Part shown: one piece after another, positions 16,665-27,488 of the stretch | Position numbering within the stretch: position 1 is the first letter of the stretch | Layout of the letters: each line of letters begins with the position of its first letter | Assembly: GCA_943704495.1 (NCBI GenBank) | Contig: CALSCR010003567.1 | Location: 1-64,000, forward strand | From: Pigoraptor chileana | Taxonomy: Eukaryota > Opisthokonta > Filasterea | DNA length: 64,000 bases | Reading direction: 5' to 3' | The notes under the pieces: generated by a model | Database searches by the model: none | Told to the model about the DNA's origin: nothing | The model's input: only the letters and a program-made list of their open reading frames with translations | Position numbers and translations under genes: made by a program

Positions 16665-19600
16665 TCAGTTTGGGGCGAGGGCGCCACGGGGCCCAGTGGA
16701 GGCCACATGCTCTGCCGTGTCCACCGCACCCCGCGCACCCATTAAAGGCAGGAGATGCCCGTGCCGCAGCGCAGTGGTTGGCCTCACATCTCGCACAAGC
16801 TGGCGCGCAATCGTCTTGACGTGTTGCTCTCCAAGGCGATCAATAAGAAGCACAAGCTCCCCTCCGTTGGGGACGGCAGGGGCGGACCCGCGCCCATGAG
16901 GCTGCGGCGACTGCGCCTGTGTTGGCGACGGCGGTGATGCATGGCCACGCACAATGGGGCTGCCGCGTGCACGTGACGGCGGCTGCGTGCGGCCGAGGTG
17001 CGACGCTGCGGCGACGGCGGCGGACGAAACCACGGCGAGGCTGGCGGTGCTGTTGCGGGCAGAGGCGGGGCGCCCGTTGGCCAGCGATGACACCGACGAT
17101 GACGACGACGCCGCCCCCCGAAACAGGCTCTTTGCCACGCCCTCGCGCAGGCCCTCCACCTCGGGCGGGAACGAGGGGAAGTCGGATATGCGGTGTCGGT
17201 AGGGAAGAACAACAGAGAATATCAGTCCCATCTTGAAGTGCGCTGGCGGACTGTCGAGACCATCGTCGAGAGCAGGACTATTGCTGGTTGGTGTTGATGC
17301 TCGAAGTGGTTGTAATTCTCCGCCACGCCCTGATGTGAGAAATTTATGCAGACGCCCAAGTTTGCATCAATGAAGGGCAAACAATAATGAAACGAGCCCG
17401 TGCCCACACACAAAAATAGTATGCAGAATGCAGCAGCATAACCAAGCACAAAAAAACACACACCTGTATCTGCACGATCGTCGCCATACGTGCCGAGCAC
17501 CGTGGCCGGTCGCAGCGGGGTGTGTAGGGCGGATGCACGCCCATTCGGAGGCAGTGGTGACGGCGGTGGAAGAGGCGTTGCCTGTGACGTGCGCGGCGCT
17601 CCCAGCATGCTCTCGCAACCCATTGGCGAACCGCGACTGCTGGCCATGCGCCGCTCCGCCGCCGCAATTATCCGCTCTCTCTGCTTCTCGCGCTTTTCGG
17701 CGTCGCGCTGCAGCACGCAGTCATCCCAGTCCGCTCTAAGGTATTCGTTAGGAACGATGATTTGAGGATTGTGCGTTGTCGCGGGTGCCGGGCGGTAGTA
17801 CGAAGAGTGTGGCCGCGGCGGGTCTCGGGTGGTGCGCTGCCTACTCGCGGGCGCCGATTGAGCGCGATCGTCGGTGGGAATAGCGAAAATCCCCAGGGCG
17901 GATATTGCTTTCGAGAGCGTGGCATCGTCCTCATCGTGCGCGCGCTTCTTCTTCTTCTTCTTCCGTTTCTTCTCTTCCTTTGCTTCCTTTGCCTCCGAGT
18001 GCTTTCTTTGCTCCCCCTCCCTTGATGATCGCTTACTGGTATCAACCCGCACAAGCGACGTGCGTCGGGCGTCAGGGCTGTTTCCAGACGGCACCGCGCT
18101 TTCGCTCTGTCTTGGCGGCGCACTGGCGGCAAGTGCAGATACAGAGGACGCTCGCGATCGAGCAATCGCGTCGGCGTGCCCAGAGAGAGCCGCGTCGTCG
18201 ACTGGCACAATGGAAAGGCGTCCCGCACCACTTAGTGCAGCAGTAGAGAGTGAGGACCGCGACGGTGACCCTCCCACAGACGACGCTCGCCGTGCCTTCA
18301 CTGACGATGACAGCTGGGAGGCTGAGAGATCACCAAGCGAAGACATCGAGCTGCCGGCACTGAGCATGCCTGGGGACGACGCCCGCGCGGCATCTGCGGG
18401 AGGAGGCACTGCCGGCGGCGCGGTGGCCAGCGGCTGACGGTCACCCGCAAACAATGGCGAGATGGGCGCGTCGTGCGGCTGCGGCGACGCACCCTTGTTG
18501 TGACCGCCCACAAGTGACTCGCTCCCGGGCGATGGCCCCAGCGAAGTGCGCGACGATGTTACAGCACCAGTGCTCGCTTTTGTTCCGCTGGTTGTTCGTC
18601 GGAGCGCATTTGACGATGCCGAGGCCAAGGGGACGTTCTTTGCACCTTTCGCAGAATGGCGCTTGCCCGGGGAGTCAGCGAGTCCGCCGTTTTCGGCAGG
18701 ACTCGGCGTCATTGATTGGCGACTTGAAGACTTGAGCGAAACTGACTTTCTGCGACCCGACACCGAGTTGCGACGCGCATTTGACAGGCGGCGTGTGAGT
18801 GATGCGCTCCCCTTTCTCACCTCCTCGTCAGCCTCGTGGTCACTGGTTGCATGCTCCATACTTGCAAACGACACAGTTGGCACATTCGAGGTCGTCTTGC
18901 GCAGGGCTGACGCCGCCGCTGCAGGCTCGGGCGGAGGCCGGCTGGCTTCCTCCTCATCCGAAGACGCTTCCGACATGACGTGCGGCGATGACGCACACGA
19001 TGATCCGCACTCGGATCGCACCTCCGTGGGAGTGCCCAACAGCATCGGCAGGTGGTCGTCCCATGCAAAGTCCCCGTCTAACACGTCTGGACGCGCCCCA
19101 GGCGACGGCGGCTCGGATGAGTAAATTTCTGTCGGTGCGCGCGAGCTTGCTGTTGTCGAGACAGACCGAATGCTGCTGACGGAGGTTGCGCGGGAGAGAT
19201 TCAGCTCGGTCTGCTCGTCCACCGTGCTCATTGCAGCTGACGCCTCGCCAATTGTCTCGGCAACCTCTGGTTCCACTTCCTCGCGTGCCGGCGGCGCCTT
19301 TCCCTCCACATACCACTGCTGCTGTAGCTCCATCGAGTAAGGCACGAGATAGTCACGCAAAGTCATCCCAGCGCCTGTCAGACTGCCGTCATACACCTCA
19401 AAGTCCTCGAAGGTCTCAGACCCCGCATTCGACACGACGTCGTCGTCCCTGCCGGGCGCGGGAGAGTGCGTCGCAAAGTTGGACGGGAGATCTGCAGCAA
19501 TTGTTAGCCGGACAACAGAGTCAAGGAACCAAACAACGGCAGTGCATGTTTTGCATTCAAAATAGAGCGCGTGCAATACGCATCATTCAATCGGAATTTG

Positions 19601-22600
19601 GGGGGGGGGAGGGGGGGGATACAAATCTCGGGATGCACGATGTAGAGGTGGTCGTCGGCACTCAGGACAATGTCACCCGTGTACGAGAGAAAGCTCGCGC
19701 ATCGCAACGACGGATTAATGGCGATTTCGCGCAAGAGGTTCTTCCATTCGTCCCAGATGCGCACGAGGCCGTCGCCACCCGCGCTGCAAAACAAACGCAT
19801 GCTCTCCACGCAGTCGACGCTGAATACGGGCCCGGCATGGTCCGTTGCGGCAGCGCCGGGGTCGGCCACAGCCTGGGCTCCAAACGACGAGCCCCCGCCC
19901 GTCGACGCCTGCCGCACAGAGACGGCCTGCCCAGCCGCGCTGGGAATTCCCGCGCCCTGCACGTTGTCCCGCGCAGTGGTCCCAACAAACGACATCAGGC
20001 TCGACTTGGAGCGCTCGTTTGTGCGATCGCCAGCCGTCGGCGTGGCAGACCTGTTTGTGCCGCCGTGGGCATCCGAGCATGCCCGGGTTGTGGCGCGTTG
20101 GGATGTCAGCGCACCTGCAAACACATCGAGAAATGCGCGACAGAGCCACATGAGAAGGATTCTCACAAAATTGCAATCACACGCGAACAAGTAAAATATT
20201 AGCAAGCATTTGCCCAACAACGACAGATACAATACATGCAATCCCAAACACGCAGAACACGCACCGACACGGGATTTGTGCAGTTGCGACGACTCGAGAA
20301 TCTGGATGGTTCCGTCAGCATGCCCAGTCATGAACAGCGACCCGAGGCGAGTGAGACACGTGATGTTCAGCGCACAACGCACCATACCACACGGGGTGAG
20401 AGTGGGCAGTGCCCAAAGAGCAATGACGGCGTCCAGTCCGAGAGCGCACGTGACGAGCGTGTTGGACTGCACGTGGTACTCGATGCTCACAATGGGATCC
20501 TTGTCCGCCTTCAGCTCGTGGTGCCGCACTGCCTTTGCTCCAGTGTCGTAGAAGAGCACATGACCACGACGCGTGCCCACAAGCAAATAGTCGTATGCGT
20601 CGGGGCACACGTCACCACCTGGTCGTCCCGTAAGCACAAGCGGCCCCGTGTAGCTTGCGAGGCAGACGGGATTCACGCCCCGCAGTGCCTCCCCGGCCCA
20701 CACATCCACACGACAGCACGGGTCAGTTCGTGCAGTGTAAACCCATATCTCCTGCGACGATGCCGCTCCCTTCCCGCTCCCGTTGTTGCCCACACCCTCG
20801 CCTCCCTCGACACCCCGGACTTCCCCGCCATTTCCCGATGTTGCCCCATTGTCAATGAGTACAAACATGACGCGCGCTTGGCGGCTGTACGCAATGCCTT
20901 CCACCTGTCCATTCGGAGAGGCCGTGGGCGGTGGCAGCAGCGTGGTCACCGGACGCCCCGTTTTTGAGAGGAGGCGCGCGCTGCCGTCGTCGCATGCAAC
21001 GAGAAGCCGCGTCGATTTGCCCTCGCAGCGCTCACGGCGCAGGACGCGTGCGGGGGCGCGTGCCAGTGCCCACAGCTCCATCACGTGATTCAGGCCCCAA
21101 ATGTGGAGCTCGCGCTTCCCCGCACAAAAGAAGTTACCTGCATCTTTGTGGCCCAGCTTAAGAAGGGGTGAGCCCGGCAGCTGCACGGCGTACATCTCGG
21201 TCAGCGTGCCCACGTGCCACATGCGGATGGAGCCGTCCAGCGACGACGTAATGGCGAGGCTGGGTGACGTCGGATGGGCGAGTGCAGATGTGACGTCCCG
21301 AGTGTGCGAATGAAACGTCTTTACTTTCACGCCACGCTCGTTCCATACACGCACTGTCAGCGGCGAATCGGAATTGTGAGTTTATGTGTGTTGTGTGTGT
21401 TTTATATGGTGTGTAATGAGGTGCATATATATATGTGTGTGTGTGTGAGAGAGAGAGAAATGTAGGATTCGAGTCAGTGTCATAGGCGCTGTGCCCATGG
21501 ACTCCACAACCACAAGAGAGAGAGAGAGAGAAAGAGATTTGGATATCAAACCGTGAGCGCTCTGAACAACCACTTTAAGGGGAGGGCGATCGCCACAGAG
21601 ACGAACAGGCACGTCACGTGATGCAATTACCTACCCTTTGAATCGCGTGAGGTTGTCAGGTAGCAACTTTCTGCAGGGAAAAAGAGGCACGCCGTTATAG
21701 GAAACTCGTGGAGTGCGCGCATGACAAAGACTTGTGTGTAGGTTTTAGCGTCGTAAAAAAGCGCGTCGCCGCCAACCATCACGACGAGGCGTGGGCCGCC
21801 ACCCGTGATGGGGGTGCCCTTGGGGTCCTCGAGTCGTAGGCCCGTCACCCACGAGTCCGGCGTGAGCTCAATGTGGCGCATGGCGGTGAGGACGTAGTTG
21901 TGCCGCGCCTTGAGCACCCCAATCGAGTCGGGGAGGTTGCTTTTGTGGTTCTTTGCATAGCTCCATATGGTGAAGCCGCCCACAGACCCCGTGACCAGCT
22001 CACTCCGCTCCTCGTTGAAAAGGAGAGAGAGCACTGAGCGGTTTTCGCAGCGCGTGCACGACAGCTCCACGAGGTCCTTGTTCAACACCTGTGGAGCAGA
22101 GAAAGGTGGCATGTGTGTTACGGCCATGAATGATGCACAAGGGGGCTCGTGTGACCAAGAGAGAAAAAGGCATACGCTGGGGGCCATGCACTACCAAAAT
22201 ACAAATATTTGTATGTCTATGTCGATATGTGTGCGATGCGTAGTGCCGCTCACCCGCAGCGTCAAGTCCTTCGAGTACACAATGTACACGTTGTAGCTTT
22301 CAACTGCCACAATGTGCGAGTACATCTGATGTTGGTAGGCCGGAAAGTCGTGCCGGGCGACAACTGCGGAACAACCAGGAACAAGGGACGGGGCAAATTT
22401 AAGGCAAAACTCAAATTAAGGACCCGGAGACACATCATACAGCTGAAAGGAGAACGGATATGCCTCATCATTCATACCTGCGTTTGCCGTTGGATCCCAC
22501 AACGACACTCCCTTCTTGTCCACTATCGCAAACACGTTTTTGGTCGCGTTGTATATGGCGTCGATGATGTCGGACGAGCGTCCCTGCCGCGAGAACGTCT

Positions 22601-22964
22601 CGCGCAACTGCCACCCATTGGGAATTGTGAATCCCGCGCCTTTTCCGTCACCCGCCTCATCCTCCGCCTCGCTGTCAGAGTCACCGTATGTCTCCAAGAA
22701 TGCATCCACTTCCTTGCCTTCTGCACTGTCATGCTGGGCTTCAACAGCTGTGCCGTTCTGCCGAATTCTGGCCGTAAAGCTCGGGAATGAGAGCCCGTTG
22801 TTGTCGACTGCTGCGGACAGCGGCTGCGGGGTTGGCGAGTCCTCCCCATACGACGAGTACCCGCCATATTCGCTGGGGTCGCTGTCAATGTTGAAGTCGT
22901 CGTCGTCGTCGTCGTCGAATTTGCGGTCAAAGTCAAACGACTGCCGCGCAAACGAACGCGCCAT
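16665..22964 (-). CDS. Large WD40-repeat protein with long disordered C-terminal half
   Basis: Seven exons in consistent phase (22964-22478, 22363-22254, 22088-21635, 21353-20265, 20114-19623, 19491-17464, 17329-16665) encode about 1774 residues. The N-terminus is acidic (FDDDDDDDFNIDSD). Residues 130-870 hold WD40-type blades, for example VRVWNERGVKVKTFHSHT, SLDGSIRMWHVGTLTEMY and CSAGGDGLVRIWDEWKN. A Ser/Arg-rich disordered region follows, with a KKRKKKKKKR block near its end. Two conserved-looking C-terminal patches follow: NPQIIVPNEYLRADWDDC, and FKMGLIFSVVLPYRHRISDF with LIDRLGEQHVKTIARQLV. The arrangement recalls WDR97/WDR87-like ciliary WD proteins, but I cannot assign the family securely. 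Intron 3 carries a dispersed repeat. Confidence 0.78.
21420..21535. repeat. Dispersed repeat copy with TA/GT and GA tracts
   Basis: A near-perfect type I copy lies at about 21460-21509 in the WD40-gene intron between exons at 21635 and 21353. It is flanked by an ATATGTGT tract and by GAGAGA tracts. Confidence 0.85.
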
Positions 22965-23690
22965 TGCGGACGCGCGCGAGATGCCCGCAGGCAGCTGGGA
23001 TAAGCAAGACCGGCCGCGGCGCACCGCCAACCGTCATGCGCGCGTCAGTGCATTAGAGGGCTAAAATATGCGTGCCAACCGTCATGCGTGCGTGAGTGCA
23101 ATATAGGGGGCTAAAGTGTGCGGTGCGTCCAGAGAGCCCTCGACGTGCTCAGTTCAAAAAATGAGTGGAGGCACAGCAGGCAGATTTAAAATCGTCGAAG
23201 TTGAGGTCGACAGGATATCGTGCTCGGCTTTCGTATGCAGAACAACACTCGCAAACACTCGCTCTTAGGCTCCTGGATTGATCGATTGCATTATTTCGTA
23301 TGGTAGATGACACCACTGAGTGCATGCAGCACAGACCCGCCATGCATGCAGCACTGACCGCCGTATCATTCGTCTCAAATTGGCACTTTCCATAGTCATC
23401 CGAGTGGTCGGAGGCACAATGTGAATCTCGCGTCCATTTTGTGCAATATTTCGGCCCATTTCAAATTCAGAGTGCGCGTGTTGCCATGGATTCTCCACTC
23501 CACCCACATCGGGGCGTTCGATCTGTCCTCATAGTAGTGTCCGGCTGGACAGCTGATTTTTTTCCAATTTCACAAAAAAAACAATCAGAGAAGCTTCAAT
23601 CAACCGAACTGCATAGTCAAATAAGCCTCAGACTCTTTAGTGAAGGCCCCAGATTCCCACTCCACCACATCCCCGCCCCACAATTGCGCC
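22965..23690. other. Intergenic region between the WD40 gene and CPT2, with a tandem duplication
   Basis: About 725 bp upstream of the WD40 start and downstream of the CPT2 stop, with no supported gene. A roughly 50-bp direct duplication lies at about 23025-23120. Both copies contain GCCAACCGTCATGCG and GGGCTAAA, in the likely promoter of the WD40 gene. Confidence 0.65.
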
Positions 23691-26030
23691 TCACTTGGCC
23701 TCAACCGTCGCGCGGATCAGCTCGATGGCCTTGTGCAGCGACTGGAGGAACTCGGGCGTGTCCTTTCGGAAGCTGGTCACGTGGCAGCCGATGCGCTTGT
23801 CGTCGATCATGTACCCGACGCCGTATCCCTCGGGATGCACGGGTCCGAATCCGCCCACGAGCAACGCGGGGCTGGCCAGCGTGCTTGTCGACAGAATGTT
23901 CTGTCCCATTGTTGCGTAGCCCTTGTCCTTAAATATCAGCGGCGTCGGCTCGCCGGCACGGCGAGTCATGTCAAGCATGGCGTACAGATGACGGTCGACT
24001 GCCTTGCCCATGGCCGCATTCTTTGTCAGCTCGGAATGCTTCTCAACAGCCTTTCGGAGCGCCGCAAGCCTATCCGCCGAAGACGATGTCGTGCTCGTGA
24101 TGGCACGCACAAAGTCCACCGACTCGCTTGTCGCCGACCGGATGCACTCGGTGCGCCCGTGCTTGAACGCCGCCGTGGAGCACGACTCATACGTGCTCAC
24201 CGTCCGCCCCTCGTGCAGATAGTACGCCAGTTGGAAGGCCATCTGCGTCACGCCGTCGGGGCTAAGCTTGTGGCCCTTGACTGCCGCCTTGCCAAACCCA
24301 AAGTACTCGAGCGTCTTGATGTCCAGCGAGTTGACAATCGCGTCAAATTTCTTTCCCGCAACACGAATGCCCTCCCGCACGCTGTCGGGCACGTTGAAGT
24401 CGAGGCGACGCGGCTTAGCTCCAGACCCCGCGGGCGTCGGCTCGCCAAGAACGGTCGTTGCATCGCGGTGGATCTCGTTGAAGTAACGGAGGACGGCCAC
24501 GCCATCGCCCCACGCATGCTCAAAATTGATGGCGGCCTTGCCGTTGCCGCTGATGAGCATCGAAAAGCTCTTGTCGAACCAGCGGTTCTTTCCGTCGCTG
24601 GTGAGCAGCAGACGGCTGAGGTCCGTGTCCTTGGTGGGGCTCTCGTCGTCGAGTGAGACGACAAACAGCGCGCCGTCGAGTGCCTTCATCTGCTCGGGAT
24701 TAGCTGCGGCCAACTGCTCGCGGTGCGCGGCCCAAGTGTCGCGCTCTTCGGTTGTGAGGAGGCCGATGGGGTGTTCTGCGGGCGCGATGTTGTCCTTCAA
24801 AATGGCGTCGATGTTGTCTCGGATGACGCCAGCAGAGAACGGCGTGCCGTCCTTGGCCATCACATCGAACGTGTACACGTGACCCCGACGCATGATGGCA
24901 ACGTGCGTGGCGTCCTTGTTGGAGACAAGCTCGTCCTTGCCCTTGCGGGGGACGCGCGTCGAGGCAAACAAGCGGTGGTACTGGCTCATGTCGAGCGGAT
25001 ACGCGTTGACCATGTACGCCCCAAACCACGAGACGCTCGAGGGCACAAAGCGGATGAGGTTCTTGAACAGCGGCGTGTCGCTCTTCTCCGGGTTCAGGTG
25101 GAAGACGTCCGGCTCGAGCACTTGGTCGGCGAGCGAGTTGCGGAAGCGCACCGACGCCAGAATAAGGTTGGCTGCGCGCGCCGCTTGCGTGTTCCGTGCA
25201 GGGATGGGATCATCCTGGAACGCAATGAAGGGATTGAAGTTGATCGGAAGAGGCGCCCGTGACTCGAGGTACATGTCGAACCACGGCGCCGAGATGTAGC
25301 TGGTGCGCTTGTTGTTGGCGTCGCGATCGACAAGGGCGGCGTGCAGACGGGGGCCGTCTGTCGCGCGGAACGAGTCGACAGCTGCGGTGGTTGCCTTGAA
25401 CTCCTCGGGGGTCACAAGGGGTTGCACCGCGGCCACGTAGCGCGACAGCGTCTCCTCAAGCTTGGGAATGGGCAAGCGGGGGAGGCTCGGCTGTGTGCGA
25501 TTGGCGCAAACGTGCAATAATACAGGCGTGAATTCACTCATTTATCCACTCATGCAGCAACTTGCAGCTCGGGGGGATTCAAAACTCACATCGACACACA
25601 GTGATGTCCAAGCATATTCAAACCCCGAGCGATAATCACAGTGTCGTTGTACAGAATTAGACGTCCATCACGCAGAGCGAATAACCACTCTTGTTGCAAA
25701 CCAGCTATACCCAGAGAACGCAAAAAACATGCAGCCCGTAACATGCATTCACCTGATAGTGGAAAGTAGGCACGACACCCTTCTGGATGTAACGTCCCTC
25801 GGGGCCGGTGGCTGACGAATAGCACCGCTTGAGGCCCTGCAGTCACAAGCAGACCAGGATCGTAATCAGAAAGGCTTACTGCTCGCTACACAGCAAGGAA
25901 AGACCACATGTTTGACACTCGCGCAATAACCAGCTCCGCATAACTAGCGCGTGTATGGCAGACGCATGCGTGGCTATCAACAACACACCGTTGCTAGGCT
26001 GGTCGGCCCGCGCGCACGCACAGCGAGCAT
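23691..26030 (-). CDS. CPT2: Carnitine O-palmitoyltransferase 2, mitochondrial
   Basis: CPT2 converts acylcarnitine to acyl-CoA on the matrix side of the inner membrane, for beta-oxidation. Three exons (26030-25989, 25836-25753, 25490-23691) give 641 residues (human 658). Exon 1 encodes only 14 residues, MLAVRARGPTSLAT, which with LKRCYSS makes a good presequence. YIQKGVVPTFHYQ then joins PSLPRLPIPKLEET as in human CPT2. Diagnostic stretches include TSYISAPWFDMYL, RFVPSSVSWFGAYMVNAYPL, NRWFDKSF and FEHAWGDGVAVLR, which holds the catalytic His. TVSTYESCSTAAFKHGRTE and NILSTSTLASPALLVGGFGP follow. The large third exon is uninterrupted. Confidence 0.95.
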
Positions 26031-26527
26031 TTTGACGAAGAGAGCAGAGAATGTGAAAAGGGAAAGAACGGCACAAATATTTCCACAACAGGACCTCTTC
26101 AGAAGAGAGTCAGTTGATGTTGTGCTATTTGCACTGAGCTTGATGGTCCATCCCTGCTCGTCTGCCGGGTCGGCTGCTGTTTTGGGTGGGCGGTGGCGGA
26201 AAATTTGACGGAAAAGCACGTGATTTCGATGAACTTCTCCGTGTTACTTCTGGTCACGTGCTTGTGTGCTGAGTTTGTTGTTCGGTTCCGCCAGACTATC
26301 TGCAGTCGCCGTAGTTATGGTCTGTGACAGTCCTGTGACATTCCTGTGACAGTCTGTGGCGGGCGGAACAGTCGGTCAGTGACTGGGCGAATGGGAATTA
26401 TGCTGGCCAAATTATTAGAAACAATTGTGTCGTCGATAAACAAATCATAAACAGAACAGAGACATAAGCGATCTTAGAAGCACTGTGAGAGAAATCGGCA
26501 TATTCCGAAAAATTTGAAAGAGTGAAG
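26031..26527. promoter_or_regulatory. Divergent promoter CPT2 / small membrane protein with two E-boxes
   Basis: CACGTG palindromes lie at 26217-26222 and 26255-26260 between two divergent starts. A short tandem CCTGTGACA/TCTGTGACA repeat lies at about 26320-26360. E-boxes are bHLH-zip sites in opisthokonts; function here is inferred. Confidence 0.5.
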
Positions 26528-27146
26528 ATGGGACGGCGACAAATTGGCGATGACAGCGGCGCGTTTGATCCGACGGTGAATTCGCATCTGCGCTTGCTGG
26601 AGCACATTGCGATCAAGGGCTTCCAGGCGGGCGCCGTGCTTGCCGTGCCCCTCGTGCCCCTCGCGCTCAAGATCCGCCGACGCCCCGTCACACTCGCTGC
26701 TGTCACAGCCGGCGCAGCAGGATTCGCCTTGATAGGCACCGCGGCATCTGCGGCGGCGGGGCTTGCAAAGATGCGCACAATGGACACGGACGGCGTCACC
26801 GGTGGGTTACGAATGTGTATATTTCACGGTGCTGTGTGTGCTTTTGCAATGCAATTCTGTCTCACACTCCGGCACTGATCATGAATCGAACCCTTGTCGG
26901 CATGCGGCAGATCGCGTGTACCGATTGCACTACAACGACGGGCAGGTCCGCACCGACCGATTTGCGCGAGCGGGGGCGGGCATTGGCGCAGCTGTGCTGA
27001 CGGCGGCAACGGTCGCCGGCTTCTCTGCGTCCCTCCCGGTCGCTCTGCTTGGCGGCGCAGCAATTGGATCGGCCGTGGGTATTGCTGCGCACGTGGCAAC
27101 GTCTGGCCAAATTGCGAGTGCACGCAACGTCACAAAGGAACTCTGA
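26528..27146 (+). CDS. Small Gly/Ala-rich membrane protein, function unknown
   Basis: Two exons (26528-26801, 26911-27146; junction phase 1) encode 169 residues. The soluble N-terminus is MGRRQIGDDSGAFDPTVNSH, then LRLLEHIAIKGFQAG. Two hydrophobic hairpins follow, at about residues 32-80 and 105-150. They are dense in Gly and Ala with glycine-zipper spacing (GAGIGAAVLTAATVAG, GGAAIGSAVGIAAHV). Between them is a short charged loop, DRVYRLHYNDGQVRTDRF. Four short membrane passes are possible. Such proteins often sit in mitochondrial or ER membranes, but nothing here fixes the location. I do not recognise the family. It shares a divergent promoter with CPT2. Confidence 0.7.
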
Positions 27147-27239
27147 CGCAAACAATGATCACTACGCCAGTGTCTGTACGCCAACGATAAATGAAAGTGT
27201 GATGTTGTTGCACACGGACTCTGTTCATTGGTTTTGCAA

Positions 27240-27428
27240 ATGACGAAAGAGGATTCAAAATCGGTCAGGGTCGAACCCCCCGGATGGGATGGTCCATTTA
27301 ACAATGGCGCTCCATCCAATGTGCTCGCACACAACGACGGCATCCCCTATTGCAGGCCTGGCTATCGTCCCGCCTCTCCCGCTGGTTTGCCCGTCTGCGA
27401 GATGAAATGCAAGGAAAAACTTCTTTAG
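27240..27428 (+). CDS. Possible small Cys-containing ORF (62 aa)
   Basis: A single-exon ORF from ATG at 27240 encodes 62 residues. It begins MTKEDSKSVRVEPPGWDGPF and ends in a Cys-containing tail, PYCRPGYRPASPAGLPVCEM then KCKEKLL. It lies between two convergent genes. Composition is protein-like, but there is no homology I recognise. It could be a real small gene, an alternative last exon of the upstream gene, or chance. Confidence 0.3.
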   Translation: MTKEDSKSVRVEPPGWDGPFNNGAPSNVLAHNDGIPYCRPGYRPASPAGLPVCEMKCKEKLL

Positions 27429-27488
27429 TAGGAAGACGACGGGTGAGACACATTGCGCGTGAAAAGTTAGGCGAATGTGTCCACCAAT

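Noticed and set aside
17222-17330. Alternative C-terminus of the WD40 protein ending TSRWD
   Set aside because: The other frame across the same splice site is in phase (1 to 2 nt) and opens a longer, conserved-looking exon to 16665.
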